From contig OY294069.1 in the NCBI GenBank assembly GCA_958510875.1, positions 165,167,111 through 165,231,110 on the forward strand: a DNA stretch of 64,000 nucleotides. Reading direction: 5' to 3'. Every line of letters starts with the position of its first letter. Position 1 is the first letter of the stretch. Both the position numbers and the translations under genes were made by a program. Positions 1-11,822 of this stretch are shown piece after piece. Source of the stretch: Endomychus coccineus. Lineage: Eukaryota; Arthropoda; Insecta; Coleoptera; Endomychidae. A model generated the notes under the pieces. It did not search any database. It had not been told where the DNA came from and saw nothing but the letters and a program-made list of their open reading frames with translations.

Positions 1-284
1 AAATACAGGATGTGAAAAATTATTACACTTTCTTCATTATCTTGTAAGCGAATGTAGATTTTTAGTTCACACTTTGGGCATTTCAGTTTTACCGAGGGGT
101 AAACCACCTTGAATTATAGTGTACAATCATGTGGGATTCCGTGGGATTCCTTGGGATTCCAGTGAGATTTCGATGGGATTCCTCAGTTCAACCGCCACTT
201 TTAAGACGTTAACGTTAAAGCACAATTTGTCGTTATATAAAAATATGAGTTGAATAATTATTTTTTAGCACATATATTAACGGA

Positions 285-1254
285 CAACCTGCAAGGTCAG
301 ATCTTTTGAATATCAATTTTATCAAGTTATGCTGCCCACATATTCTTCCTTATCTTGTTCACATTATAAATACTATGCTACTTGAGAGTTAATATCCCAC
401 ATTATGGAAAGATGCTTTGATTACCCCTATTGCCAAAACTAAGGATCCCACCACGTACAATGAACTATGTTCAATAAGTATCTTACCTGCTTCATCAAAA
501 GGTGCAGAAAAAATTATATATGTACAACTTAATGACTATCTCACAAAAAACTGATATCATGAATGGAGGTGATAAAAGTTACAGCCATGGTTCTACTAAA
601 GACTTTTGATACCATATACCATGAAACTCTCTTGGTAATAATGAAATATCTTGGCCGAGACTTCCGAAGCAGGTAACTTATCAAATTGTATCTGGTCAAT
701 TGTTCACAAAGAGAAAGATTATTAGATAAAGTATCTCAATCTAGAAGAAAATTTCAGGAGTTCCTCAAGATTCCATCCTTGGACCTCTACTTTTTACAAT
801 ATATACTAGTAATTTTCCAAAATGTATTCGCTTTAGCAATATTCATATGTATGCTGACGATACGCAAAATTACTGTAATTTAAATCAAAGCAACTCCCGA
901 ACTTAATCATCAACTGATCATCATTATATCACATTTCTTCAAAGCATTCCTTTTACTTAATGCTTCAAAATCTGCAGATTTATCATTATTTTGTACCATA
1001 TAAATTCTGAATAGAATAGATCATGCATCTTCATATATTTTGTTCAAAAGTACAAAAAAACATGCATTGTCTAATTATAATTTCCTTTTCAACAACATTC
1101 TTTAATAATCAAGGATTAAGTGGTAGAACACCTTATGGTGAACTTCCCCTTGTTTTTTTCTAACTTGTTACTTATTTTATAAGAATCAATTGTTTCGTTG
1201 TGATATGATTTTTGTTTGGAAATAAAGACTATTATTATCATTATTATTATTATA
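285..1254 (+). mobile_element. 5'-truncated non-LTR retrotransposon (CR1/Jockey-like) RT remnant
   Basis: The plus strand reads, through several frameshifts and stops, as a non-LTR reverse transcriptase. The stretch at about 395-550 matches the RT block with the WKDALITPIAK and SISILPASSKGAEK motifs. Around 755-870 come [13 protein letters not shown] and a YADDTQ box, the catalytic Asp pair of the family. Downstream is a short 3' UTR ending in an AATAAA-like sequence and an (ATT)n run at about 1230-1254, a usual 3' tail of CR1/Jockey-type elements. The 5' half (ORF1, endonuclease) is absent. The reading frame is destroyed, so this is a dead insertion. Clade assignment within CR1/Jockey is inferred. 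Confidence 0.8.
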
Positions 1255-1834
1255 TGAGGACTTCCTGTTTAAACGGGGTCGCCAGACGAGAACTGAGTCC
1301 TTAGTTGCACTCCATTTGCTTTTTTTAATATAAAAAACAGGTTTTCTAATGGATCCTACCATTGGGTAATACTAATTAAGCTCATTGTAACAATACGAAA
1401 TTATTTTTAAAATTCCGTGAACTGTTGGTAACCGATCAGTATGTGTCGGTATTCTCAAGTTATTTAAAACCGAACTAGATCCAGGTGTCTAATCAATTTA
1501 ATAAATTTCTTGAGAACATGATTTCCGAATCATCAGTTATCTTTGACCCTAGTTTACTAGAAAATGTCCCTTAATCGTTGCCTTTTGAGGGGAGTTTTTG
1601 CAGTATTATCCACCTAGTTTGTATACGATTTATAAACTGAACTGTGGATGGTCTATATTTGACTCAATTTGACGTAGAGCCTGTATAACATATTCACCTT
1701 AAGGGATACTTTAACATTTCCAAATTTGTAGGATAGGTTGGTCTCAAATTCAAAGAGCATCCATATCTTGACAATTTGTCATGTTCTAAGTTCATACATT
1801 TCACAAAAATTATTGTCACTTAGAATACAGCATA
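1255..1834. other. Unannotated AT-rich stretch
   Basis: I see no coding signal, repeat or RNA gene here. Possible decayed continuation of the THAP transposon remnant to its right on the minus strand, but no motif supports this. Confidence 0.4.
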
Positions 1835-2155
1835 TTTTGTTACACTTACTACGGTACCATTACGAGAATCTTCTTCTGTTGTTATTGTTAACAGATTATC
1901 TTCGGAAAAGTGCAATATGCAAATTCTTGTGTATACAGAGGGGTTGAAATCTTTCACATGGACAGCCGGTATCCATTGTTTCCGTATAATAAGGAAAACT
2001 AAACATTTGAACTTTTAGCCAATTGTTGTAATTCCCCTTGAAGCTACGAGCACAACATTTATTACTAACAAACGTCAGTAAACTGTAGGTACGACAGATA
2101 ACACTGTTATACTCTCTTATTTACAGATAAAATACGTTTCAATCAAACGGGGACT
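1835..2155 (-). pseudogene. THAP-domain transposase N-terminus with 5' leader (P/Kolobok-type remnant)
   Basis: On the minus strand, about 2155-2069 matches the leader that precedes the THAP start at 27.4-27.6 kb (shared blocks such as CTGTAAATAAG and TACAGTTTACTGAC), with about 75 bp missing internally. The coding part begins NKCCA and, after a frameshift, continues with a KQWIPAVH...FNPSVYTRICILHFSED segment at about 1985-1870. This has the spacing of a C2CH THAP zinc finger: N-terminal Cys, the conserved Trp, then Cys and His of the C..HF motif. The initiator ATG present at the 27.6-kb copy is lost here. THAP fingers form the DNA-binding N-terminus of P-element and Kolobok transposases; which family this belongs to cannot be told without the catalytic part. 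Confidence 0.6.
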
Positions 2156-2793
2156 ACTCATAGTGAGGGAAGTGATAAAATTTAATCTATCCAAAATAAT
2201 GTGACTTTCTATTGCTTTGTAAGGACTTATAGACCAACCCTCGTACATGGATATTTACTAATACCAAAAACTCAGTAATCACCCGGTTACTAAGAACTGA
2301 CGCCGTTCATATTTCTCGTTAACATTAATTGCAACTATTAGCAAAATTATAGTAATTATCTAATTCATTATGAAACGTTCTTACCTACATGTAACGTACA
2401 ACTTCCTAGCGTATCTTAGGGAAGAGGAAGTTTATAATATACAAACTTATATAAATCAATTGAGTCAAGTAACTGATGTCTTCTTTAATTGGTAATTATA
2501 TCGTCTCCAGCGACTGGAGTGTCGCCCTTGTGGTAATCTTTACATTCCATCTCTCTAATTGTGAACTGTATTAGAAACGTATAATTCGCTTCCGTTCAAG
2601 GGGCATTTGCACAAATGCAATAAATTTAATTATGCACAGACTCGCAACGATTAAAGATTAAAATAACTCTTCAAAGGAAATTACCCATAACTAACTCTAC
2701 CAAATGAATCTGTCACAAAAAATGATGGGAGATGTTGATTTCAATGAATGAAGATGGAATAAACTGTTCAAATATGAGGTAATACCAATGATA
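2156..2793. other. Unannotated stretch
   Basis: Low-complexity AT-rich sequence with no open frame or motif that I recognise. Confidence 0.35.
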
Positions 2794-3551
2794 TACGACA
2801 GCAAGGTGAAAAAGTTCCTGAAAAATAAAGCCGATGGCGCCACAATTGAAAATCCCATGTGACATTTGTGATGTACCATATTTAACTAGAATCAGACTGA
2901 TATGTCATTCGATTCTGTTTTGACACCCATCGAAAGCAAGCAACCTTGAAGATTTTGTACACATGGAAAAAAGTGAATTTCGCGTCTTGATTAAACAATA
3001 TTTTTTGCCTGGAAAAAACATTGCGCAGACCAAAGCATCGCTTGTTAAACAATGTCATGGCGACAGTTTTTTAGGATGCACACTGTATATCCATATCGAT
3101 TACCTTGAAAAGGGCAGAACGATCACCAGCGTATATTACGCCGAGCTGTTGGATCGATTTGACGACGATTTGAAGCGAAAGCGGACGCATGTGGCAAAGA
3201 AAAAAGTGCTCTTCCACCAGGACAATGGACCGTCGCACAGGTCCATAATCGCAATGGCAAAATTACAGTAGTTGCGCTAAGAATTGGCCCCCTACGACTT
3301 TTATCTATTTTCAAACTTGAAGAAATGGTTCGGCGGAAAGAGATTTGGCTCCCGCGATGAGGTCATAGCTGAAACAAACGTCTACTTTGAAGGATTGCCG
3401 AAATCGTATTATTTGGAAGGGTTCGAAAAATAAGAAAAACGTTGGACGAATTGTATCGGGCTACAAGCAGATTATGTTGAGAAATAAAAGTTTTGACCAA
3501 ATAAATCATTTCTTGTTTCATTTTTCAGGGACTTTTCACCTTGTCGTCGTA
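2794..3551 (+). mobile_element. Internally deleted mariner element (family A, copy 1)
   Basis: The copy is bounded by TA dinucleotides and imperfect inverted ends reading TACGACAGCAAGGTGAAAAAG on the left and the complement of that type (ending CACCTTGTCGTCGTA) on the right. The transposase frame starts with MEKSEFRVLIKQYF at 2963, runs through the first helix-turn-helix, then jumps directly to the C-terminal catalytic half (YLEKGRTITSVYYAELLDRF, then LFHQDNGPSH containing the second catalytic Asp). About 450 bp of the middle, including the first catalytic Asp, are missing compared with the copy at 51.7-52.9 kb. It ends in a degraded C-terminus. Non-functional; mariner (DD34D) assignment is firm. 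Confidence 0.85.
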
Positions 3552-4202
3552 AATCAAGCAAGGATTTATATCTGTTAATATCCAATTAATGTCTGAAAGT
3601 TAATCGTGGAAGATCTGCTATTCAACCTGGTTTTATTTGGGTATTCTACCCTTCACGAAAAGACTACAGTGAATGCGAAACCCTTACTTCTATTTGTGGC
3701 AGATGTTGTATAGAGAAAAAGTGCACCTCATATAGTTTTAATCTCGAAATCACAATATGGCATTCATTGTTGTAAAACTGCCAAACTGTGTTTGTAGAAC
3801 TTATTTATTCAGCAAGATTTTTTACTAGGTCTGGTCATCATATTTTCAAGCTGCTTTACTAGTAATAAAACGGTGACTTTAACTTTTTTACATTCGACAT
3901 TGCTGAATTGAGTTTGTGGGAGTCAATGTCCCAGTCAAAAACAATGATTTCAATATAAATGATAATATTGCGTCGAAGCATATGCATTTTGTCTGTATTC
4001 CTTGGAGATTTTTTGAAAGTTGCATTGGCAGCATTTTATTGCCGAACTTAAGTAGGTTCTTAAAAGTTGGCATATCCATCAAAGGGGATCCGAATGCATC
4101 CCACATTATCTTATTATTCATATATTCACTTAGTTTATGGAGCCCTGTGTTTCAGCTATACACGTTATTCTTCATGAATCATATTGTAATGCTCCATAGA
4201 TT
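3552..4202. other. Unannotated stretch
   Basis: Overlapping open frames occur on both strands at about 3890-4230 but neither matches a family I know and codon usage gives no preference. Confidence 0.35.
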
Positions 4203-4670
4203 AAAACCTACAAAGCCTTCAAGTTTTTAGTGGATAAATTCATACAACTTAGCGGTTCTTCTTTCCTTCAGTTAAATATAATAGAAACTACAGGTACCCA
4301 TTGTCTATGAACAACATTCCAAAGTAATAAATGATCGGTCAGCCGTTTATGATGAATAAAAAAAATTTGGAATTCTTGGTTACTGTCCAAAAGCCAAACA
4401 GCAAAACTATTATGCGACAAAAACGATTTTCATTCGACACAAGCTACGACAGTAGACATGAAGGCTTGGAACTCCTCCAGAATTACATTCTTCTCATAGA
4501 GATAAATAGTAAAGGCAGCTAGCATGTTTGAGTGCTGAAGAGCTGAAAGATATTTCAGCTTTAGAAACTTCTCTACCTAATTAGTTTCACACATTTTTTT
4601 AACGGTCAGAGAAAACAGTCTACCAAAAGAACTGCAGGTACAGTATGCTGCTCATGCGTTGTACGTTAAG
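4203..4670. repeat. Dispersed repeat copy A (no capsid fragment)
   Basis: This segment aligns to 6502-7892 in two blocks: 4203-4330 with 6502-6637, and about 4393-4670 with 7617-7892. In this copy the blocks are separated by only about 60 bp of unrelated sequence. No transposase or RNA-gene motif is seen; identity of the repeat family is unknown. Confidence 0.75.
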
Positions 4671-4689
4671 AATATGTGGATCATCATCT

Positions 4690-5470
4690 TCTCACACGTA
4701 AGTGTGACATCAATCAGACGAATAGTTGGATATAATCCAAGAGCTTCAGCGTATGTTTGAAAGACGAGCTCCAAAAATGTGAACTATACTCCATGTCAGG
4801 AATCTGTACTTTCTAGATTATAAGGAGCTCCTGGGTTATAAAGTAGCTCTTGGCAAGGAATAGAAAACCATGTTTTGTGAAACAGTTTTCGCAATGAACC
4901 TCATATGATCATCCCATGAGAGGGTACTGTTGGTGGTTATCCCGAGCACGGATATGGAAGACTTCAAAGGAATAGTTGTCCCTGACATCATACTATTAGG
5001 GATTGTCCTGGCGATGACGCAGACTTTTGGTTGCATTAAACTCTACTAGATTATCAGATCCCTACTTCAAAATCATTGCCAGATCTCCATTAATTGAGTC
5101 AACCAGTCTTTATCTCGCTGTTCCGGTTTCATTGGATGGTATAGGGGCCCTAGATGAGAAAGCAGTATAAAGTACCATCATCTGCAAAGCTGGTCTTTGA
5201 TATGGAAAGTCGGTGTCAAGACAGGTCCCTGTGGAACACTAGTGTTGATAGCAATTATATCGAACGATACACCGAACCACCACTTGAAGTGAGAGAAAAT
5301 CGATACCTACTAAGCGAGAAAGTTGAGGCGGCAAACCAAATGACGTTAGTTTCCCAAGAAGGCTTTAGTGCCAGATTCGGTCAAATGCTTCGGAGATATC
5401 CAATTCTACAGCTAGAGATTACCAATGTTTTTTAATAGATATCTGCCAAACATGTGTTACGTAGGCAAGC
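4690..5470 (-). mobile_element. Non-LTR retrotransposon RT remnant (R1/Jockey-like)
   Basis: Read on the minus strand, 5470-4690 gives the later part of a non-LTR reverse transcriptase in several frames. Recognisable pieces are an LDISEAFDRIWH block (about 5400), a degraded VPQG/LSP-like block, a decayed catalytic box region, a FNATKS-like segment, then ISVLGITTNSTLSWDDH at about 4945 and the YSSHFW-like C-terminal motif. Both ends are truncated and no tail is visible. The order and spacing are those of the RT palm and thumb; the clade is inferred from the SWDDH motif. Confidence 0.7.
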
Positions 5471-6501
5471 ATAATGATAGTTGTTATCTGGGATCCGTGT
5501 TAGTTCATTAACTACTGCCGACCATAGTGTTAGTCGAAGACAAAGTTACAAAATGCTTTTTTCCATGAAAATGCCATTTAGGGATGCAAAATGATGAATG
5601 CCGTTTTGCTCTTCAACGGAGCCTCTGAAAAAACAGAGGAAAAAACTAGAAAACTTGATATCATCATCCTGATATGTGTGGTTATTGCTATTTGTTTCAT
5701 AATACTTCTGATTACAGAATGTTTGAGCTGACACAAGTTGATATGAATTATGATGGTTTCACTAGATGTGAATACGATGACCTGTTTGTGCATCTTATGT
5801 GTTATATTGAATGATCTTAACTATAAATCGAGAAGACAAATCCATTGGATATTACTGCACCGACTATTTCGAATCGACTCTATTGCAAAACTCCGCATGG
5901 ATATGTTATTCACGTTTCTCGGTAAATATTGTATATTGTATACTAAAAATCTACATCTCCAATACGAATGGGCAGTTTTGAATTGGAAATCGTGTCACGT
6001 GCTGAAAACAACTGTAAGTAGTTACTGTGAGTACGGTTTCAGCAGGATGTTATATCCTCGTTCCTTGCTATTTCTCAGTATTTGTTTTTTCTACCAATGT
6101 CTAAAGGCACGTAATATTCTTGATGGAAAGACAACAACAATCGTGTTGAAATAATAGTAATTCTATTAATGCTCTAATTGGGGTTGAGATGAACGTAGGA
6201 TAGAAGTGCAAACACTAGCCGCGTAGTTTCTGAACCAACCAAACCGTTGGCTATTTTCATAGAAAAGCAATTTCAACTGAATAACTGGCTAGTTTATAAA
6301 CTAACTAAGGGTGTTGGTTAATTTACTTCGAATAATTAGGAAATCTAAAGTAGCTGGATAAGTTATGAACTTATCCGAGACAGTCTAGTTAATATGAAAA
6401 ATAATTTCTAGTAACACTTTAGCCAGTTTATAAACTAACCAACCTATTCAAGGGATTCTTTTTTTTTGCTTGCCTGGCTGGGTTAGTTTATAATTTACAT
6501 A
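5471..6501. other. Unannotated stretch with one 134-codon open frame
   Basis: A plus-strand frame at 5750-6154 is open for 134 codons but its translation shows no domain, and there is no flanking gene structure. I treat it as chance. The rest is AT-rich without motifs. Confidence 0.3.
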
Positions 6502-7892
6502 CAAAAACCAACGAAGTCTTTATGTTTTTAGTCCATAAATTCATACAACTTAGCTGTTCTTCTTTCCTTCAGTTGCAAAAAATTAATCATAATAGAAACT
6601 ACAGGTAGCCAATGTCTATGAACAACAATCCAAAGTAATTTTTCGATCAGTTTGGAAAGCTAAAATCACATATCTGGGAAGTTCCAAATTCATTGATGTT
6701 TTAACTGCCGAAATGTCGCGAGTGCTCTCCTTCATCAACGGATTTTCATGCAGATCCCAACAACGGAAAGGAATCAATATAGGCTTCTGAGCACTCAAAG
6801 TTCCCAACATTTGGAATTTAACTTGATTATTTGGAGATACATGTTGCACTTTTAATGCTATCGTCTTGACATTGATTTTAACCATTTACGTAACTATGCC
6901 ATTAATATAGCAATCGTTATCGGTTCGAGATCTTATCAATCGGAGCTCATGTTTACCACTCAAAACTTTGGTATAGTCAATGAATAGGCCTAGTAGAAAA
7001 TTCTACGGTTTTATTATTGTAGACTGAACTCATTGCATCTTTATACGCCCATTCGGAAATACCTAGAGGCATAGATACATGTTCGACATAAGTTAGATAA
7101 GCTCTAATGGTGCTGACAATACCAGAATCGCGTACCTACTTTGTCTATCTCTTTTCCATTCAATTCATTACTGATATATTCAAAGACGAACGCTCCAAAA
7201 TTATTGGTTTGCGTACATTTACCATCACCACTTTTGTTGCTGTAATTCTGCTGAATAAAGCTGACGAGACTAAATCTACCTATACATCATGTTGATTGAT
7301 TGATATCTCAATTTCATCGCTGTTGCCGAAAGATGTTGTGTGTGGATAGTAGGTGTGAGTTTCTTCTCGGATGTCTTCATTGAAGTTTGGCTCGTTGAAT
7401 ATTTGAAGTTTTTCCGACATGGTGACCAAGGGACTTCAAAAATTTTATATTCTCCAATGATAGTGCTGCATTAGCAACTTTCTCCTTTGAACTCGTTGTA
7501 GATAATGACAATATGAGGATGTCTTTTATTGCTGAAATCCAATCCCATGTTCTCTAGTGACCTCGGCTGCAACAACCTTCTCAGATGCCGTAACTCCCAA
7601 ATTTTGAAAAGATATGAGAATTAACAGCAAAACTATTATGCAATCAAAACGATTTACATTCGACACAAGGTACGACAGCAGACATGCAGGCTTGGAACTC
7701 CTCCAGAATTGAATTCTTCTCATAGAAATAATTAGCATAGGCAGCTAGCATGTTTAAATGCTGAAGAGCTGAAAGATATTTCAGATTTAGAAAATTCTTT
7801 ACTTAATTAGTTTCATACATTTTTTAACGGTCAGAGAAAACAGCCCACCAAAAGAACCGCAAGCACAGTATTCTGCTCATGTGTTGTACGTC
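6502..7892. repeat. Dispersed repeat copy B interrupted by a Polinton capsid fragment
   Basis: The outer blocks (6502-6637 and 7617-7892) match copy A at 4203-4670. Between them lie about 980 bp homologous to the major capsid gene and upstream small ORF of the Polinton at 12.6-13.95 kb. The junctions are abrupt on both sides. Either the fragment was inserted into this repeat, or the repeat once contained it and copy A lost it. Confidence 0.75.
6638..7600 (-). pseudogene. Polinton major capsid protein fragment (second copy)
   Basis: On the minus strand this parallels the Polinton locus from the small ORF through the N-terminal two thirds of the major capsid gene. The clearest part, 6885-6640, encodes the block from INVKTIALKV to VILAFQTDRK, nearly the same as in the main copy; the N-terminal part is readable around 7430-7100. 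Deletions and frameshifts separate the pieces, and the C-terminal third is absent. At the position where the main copy carries a stop codon (13,558-13,560) this fragment has a sense codon, and it has a single unit of the 36-bp segment duplicated in the main copy. It is therefore an independent copy, not a recent duplicate of the main locus. Confidence 0.85.
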
Positions 7893-8879
7893 AAGTCAAA
7901 GCCACAAAATTACTAAATTACACTAATTTATATTCGGTTCCGTTGTTTTGCCTCCGATTTTTTGCGCTTTGTTGAATTTTGCGGCTCCGGATCATCATGT
8001 GGGATTGAAAAATTGTCAGAATCAGATTCCTTGGGAAATTTTACATCAAAATCAGTCATTTTGATCACGCTTTCAGTCGATTTAAAGTTGTAAGAAAAAA
8101 ACTTCAAAAACTACAAAAAAACGTAGTCTCTAGATTTGCAGCGAAAAGTTTTTTTTTCAAACTACTTTTCGAAAGCACCAAAATATTTAAAAAAAATAAT
8201 GTAATAGCATATTTTCGATCGAAATTGCCCATATACTATTAAATTAAATTGCTATATCTGACACTCGATCTGACATATTATTATGATTTCCTCTTTTTAT
8301 TCGAACATCTGCTAGGCGCATTATTTTGCAGTCAATATAAAACATTGTTCTAATTAATCGATCACGATTTCTTGCGCTTTATTGACACCGTTCTCCCTAT
8401 AAAGGGCATTATGTAATATCCTATGTTGCAATCGTATCAGCTTTCATTCATACGACATGCAACCGATATATCCATTCATAATGTAATGCATGTGTTGGTA
8501 TTGAATTTCTAAGACAACATATTTAACATTTGTAGTACGGTCCCTTTTCGTCGTTCTAGTAAATATAAATTAATTAGAACAATTTACAAGAAGATAGAAC
8601 GTCGCTTCAAGACCGGAAATTACAATTACCAGTCGTAATAATTTCTAAATGGATAGGTTGTTTGGTGAAGATTCCTGTTACAAAGTTTGAAATATTAAAG
8701 TAGACTGTACCTAATTAAACATAGATTTATTACAAGTCAAAACGGTGTTTTATTTCCGGACTATTTTAGAACTTTCCTAACTCATATAACATAATATACA
8801 GTTAGTCCAGTCAATGAAAAATGTTCACTACCAATCGTCAGGATGGATTCGGAATTTAATGAAACTTGGTGAGTAGAAC
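7893..8879. other. Unannotated stretch
   Basis: AT-rich sequence with short A- and T-runs and no recognisable coding or structural signal. Confidence 0.35.
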
Positions 8880-9108
8880 GATATGTGGGAAGTACGAAAC
8901 TGCGTTTTGTTTGACGCAGTTCACGGTGTTCAGGATGTTATTGTGCTCCCGAACTTCCCTTGTACTATAATGACGCATATCCGATTGCGCAGAATCCTTT
9001 GCTCTCAAGGAGTATTAGAAGTTCGTCCACCACCAGATTCTACAGTAGAGGTGACAGTAGACCTCCCTGCGGACATCCTCCAGCGACCCGCATCTTCTTC
9101 TCAACGTC
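8880..9108 (-). mobile_element. LINE RT, 3' part, left flank of the Polinton insertion
   Basis: Reading the minus strand away from the insertion gives KKMRVAGGCPQGGLLSPLL, then a stop, then NLVVDELLILLESKGF and a decayed Y-A-D-D position, followed by a QGKFGST block. This is the RT segment that directly follows the block ending ...RTVIGTLND at 20,425-20,850. The two halves join across one copy of the AACGTC duplication, so they were one gene before the Polinton inserted. The pattern (GGCPQGG, LLSPLLWxLVVD type) fits Jockey-superfamily elements such as the LOA/R1 group; the exact clade is inferred. Confidence 0.85.
9103..9108. repeat. Target-site duplication (left), AACGTC
   Basis: AACGTC immediately precedes the left terminus AGTAGGTATGG and recurs immediately after the right terminus. 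Six-bp duplications are characteristic of Polinton/Maverick integration. Confidence 0.9.
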
Positions 9109-9490
9109 AGTAGGTATGGAGGCACCTTGGCCCGCCTGATAGAGAGCCTTATCAGATGTAGGCAACCAGTAGTGCATGCACGATCTCAGACGACCTTGGG
9201 TTCCTTATCAGTTATGGGCGCGGTATGCCCAGACAGGTATCGGTAAGTACTGACCCTGTATTACCGGCCGGGTAGACGGTTAGGGTGTTGTCTCGCCTCT
9301 AACCTCTACGTGTTACCGGGTAGACGGCCAGAGTGTGGTCTCTGACCGCTAGGGGCCCTTCTGCTATGGTTGTATGATGGAGACCGAGTAGTGGTAATCA
9401 GCCTGTATATACAAGATCGTTCAAGGTAGACAGCAAGCAATATGTGAGGTTAGGGAGAACTTCAATGTAAAGCAGCATCAAAATATTTTT

Positions 9491-9558
9491 CTACACACGG
9501 GAATCGAACCCGAGAAATGAAATCCAAAGCCAGCTCCTTAACCGCTCAGCTATGGAGG
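9491..9558 (-). pseudogene. tRNA-like sequence in left TIR
   Basis: This is the inverted copy of the tRNA-like element at 19,968-20,037. On the minus strand it has an A-box (TAGCTGAGCGG) and a perfect B-box (GGTTCGATTCC). See the right-arm entry for the fold. Confidence 0.6.
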
Positions 9559-10117
9559 AATTGAGAACAAGTGATTTTAATGTTGTAGATATAACCGCAG
9601 GGTATCCGGTCTGAGTGATAAGTGCGAGTATATTGCAGTCTATATGATGCAGGTAATTGTTTTACATGACGTTAGTCATGCAGGTATCTGAACATGCGGG
9701 GGACGAAGTGTCGGAGCCTACAGCGAGGTATGGAATGTGAGGCTGCTTCTTCATAGCGTCAGTCCTAGGGTTTTGAAATAGTGTTGTTTGTACATGTCGT
9801 CAGTCACGTGATTTTTGAAAGAGACCGGGGCTTCATCGAGGTATCATGGGAGGGCTGCTGCTCCTTCATCGGAGTGGGTGTATAGATGGAATGTTATACA
9901 GTACGGAAATGATATCTTCTGCATCTCTCTCAAACGCGATGTTCATAAGGAAATTACTTTCAAAAACGTTTATCCAAGCTGTCTGTACCTTACTTGATTG
10001 CTATATTACAAAATGCGATTTCAATCATCTTAAACATATATGGATATTATTTTTAGTATACAAAATGGAGTTGGGAGACTTCAATGGGGTATGGAATGTG
10101 AGGTTATACAGATTGTT

Positions 10118-11565
10118 TATGTATGACGTTAGTCATGTGAATTTGAATGAAGCTGGCGCGATCTCCAACGAGACAGGTGTGTATGTGAGGTTATACAGAG
10201 TGTGCAGGTATAATGATGTCTATCACGCAGGTCTTCAGCGAGGTATCTACCTTGCAGGAGCCTTCAATGAAATGTGGGGTTGTTTGTACATGCCGTTAGT
10301 CGCAGGGTTTTGTCTGAGTTATAATGATATCGTACGCGGCGCATTGTCTGCCCCCACAAGTCTTCAATAAGGGGTCATAACATCTAACATGCGATAATTT
10401 ACAAAAAATGCTGCTTCTCATAATAGCGATATTATGAAGCGTTTGCAGAAATAACTATTAAATCATCTAAGGACTTTTTGCTTGATTAGTACTAGCGAGT
10501 ACAGTATTCGTTATAATATTATGAGTATGCATCATTAGCTTACTTGTGCGATAAGGTTGTGCTAAATCATGTCCAACAGCAATGTATTCAACTTGGAATT
10601 ATCGTAATGATGCGCGATCCTTCAATGTTAAAGTAGTTTCATAAGTTATCCGAAAGTAATATGAATATGTAAAATGTTTTTCCAAAATTAGTTCCGAAGT
10701 AAACATAATTCGCTATAATATTCATTCATGTATGTTTCATAAATTATCCGATATAAATCAAATAAGTTTATGCTAAATTTGTGCCAGGTTGAACAATATT
10801 CACTATTATATTTTGCGGTAGAGCTACAGCTGGTTCGAGAGATAAGAAAGTTACGCCGATCACCTTCAAACGCGATGAGAATACTTTATTTTAAATCACA
10901 CATGTAGTATGTATATATTCGAATCATATTGATTGTAAATCGCATAATATGACCCGAAATCTAGCTGCTGCTGGGTGTAGCCCAATACCTATACAGAATC
11001 TAGACGAAGCGGTGTTACGCATCACGATGATTATTCGAACTGTCTGTACAGCTCGATTGCTATATAACAAAATACATTTTTAATCATCTTAAACATATAG
11101 ATGTGCTAATATAATTTTTTTAGTATGCAAAAATATACTAATAAAACATTTTTCATCGACACACATTTCTTCATAGGATAGTTAGCTTTTTATAAAATTC
11201 AATCAATTTCAATGGGAAACATATATGCGAGGGAGTTTTATAGAGATCGAACTCATTTCCCCAACCACCCAAGAGGTAGAACTATGATGAGGAATAGATG
11301 TGGATAATGATAATAATCATATGAATATCTTCATAAGCGCTAATCTATATGACATTCAAACACATGCTTCATAATAGTCTGAATATTGAGTAGAGCTATA
11401 ATAGTATCTTCTTCATAAGCGATCATTATCAACATTCAGACACTTGTTTAGCACGTGATTCAACAGCCTGTCATCATCGTTCACGAACTATGATGGGCTG
11501 ATGAGGAATAAAATACCAATAATAATTATATAAATATCTCCATTAGCAATCTGTACATTTTCCTT
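10118..11565. other. Left-arm-only block, missing from the right TIR
   Basis: The right arm joins the equivalents of 10,117 and 11,566 directly (reading ...GATTGTTCACGAGC on the minus strand) with a TT microhomology. The block holds degenerate repeats and AT-rich sequence and no gene. Length accounting (3,097 minus 1,448 plus about 90 bp of extra TC repeat) agrees with the 1,729-bp right arm. Confidence 0.85.
11314..11496 (+). repeat. Direct repeat within left TIR, unit 1
   Basis: Near-identical to 11,645-11,822 with small indels. Each unit carries a CACGTG E-box-like core and ends in CATCGTTCACGAACTATGATGG, an imperfect palindrome related to the 68-bp repeats at 18.34-18.57 kb. The right TIR keeps only the counterpart of unit 2. 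Confidence 0.85.
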
Positions 11566-11644
11566 CACGAGCACAACTTTTACAAACTCCATACGTTCGC
11601 GTAAAAGATTATAATGATAAACACATTTTTGTTCATGGGTTTAC

Positions 11645-11822
11645 ATAATCATATGAATATCTTCATAAGCGCTAATCTATATGACATTCAAACACATGCT
11701 TCATAAAAGTCTGAACATTGAGTAGAGCTATAGTATCTTCATAAGCGATCATTATCAACATTCAGACACTTGTTTAGCACGTGATTCAACAGCCTGTCAC
11801 CATCGTTCACGAACTATGATGG
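11645..11822 (+). repeat. Direct repeat within left TIR, unit 2
   Basis: Second unit of the direct repeat at 11,314-11,496; its inverted counterpart is at about 19,150-19,330 in the right arm. Confidence 0.85.

Noticed and set aside
3888..4230. Overlapping antisense frames of 77 and 104 codons
   Set aside because: Mirror frames of the same AT-rich sequence without domain support.
5750..6154. 134-codon open frame
   Set aside because: No motif, no splice context, and no similarity to other segments in the window.
9491..9558. Functional tRNA gene
   Set aside because: Acceptor and anticodon stems do not pair although A and B boxes are present.
9846..10370. 174-codon plus-strand frame in the left TIR, partly mirrored in the right TIR
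   Set aside because: Made of degenerate non-coding repeats; no domain, and the right copy ends differently because of the arm deletion.
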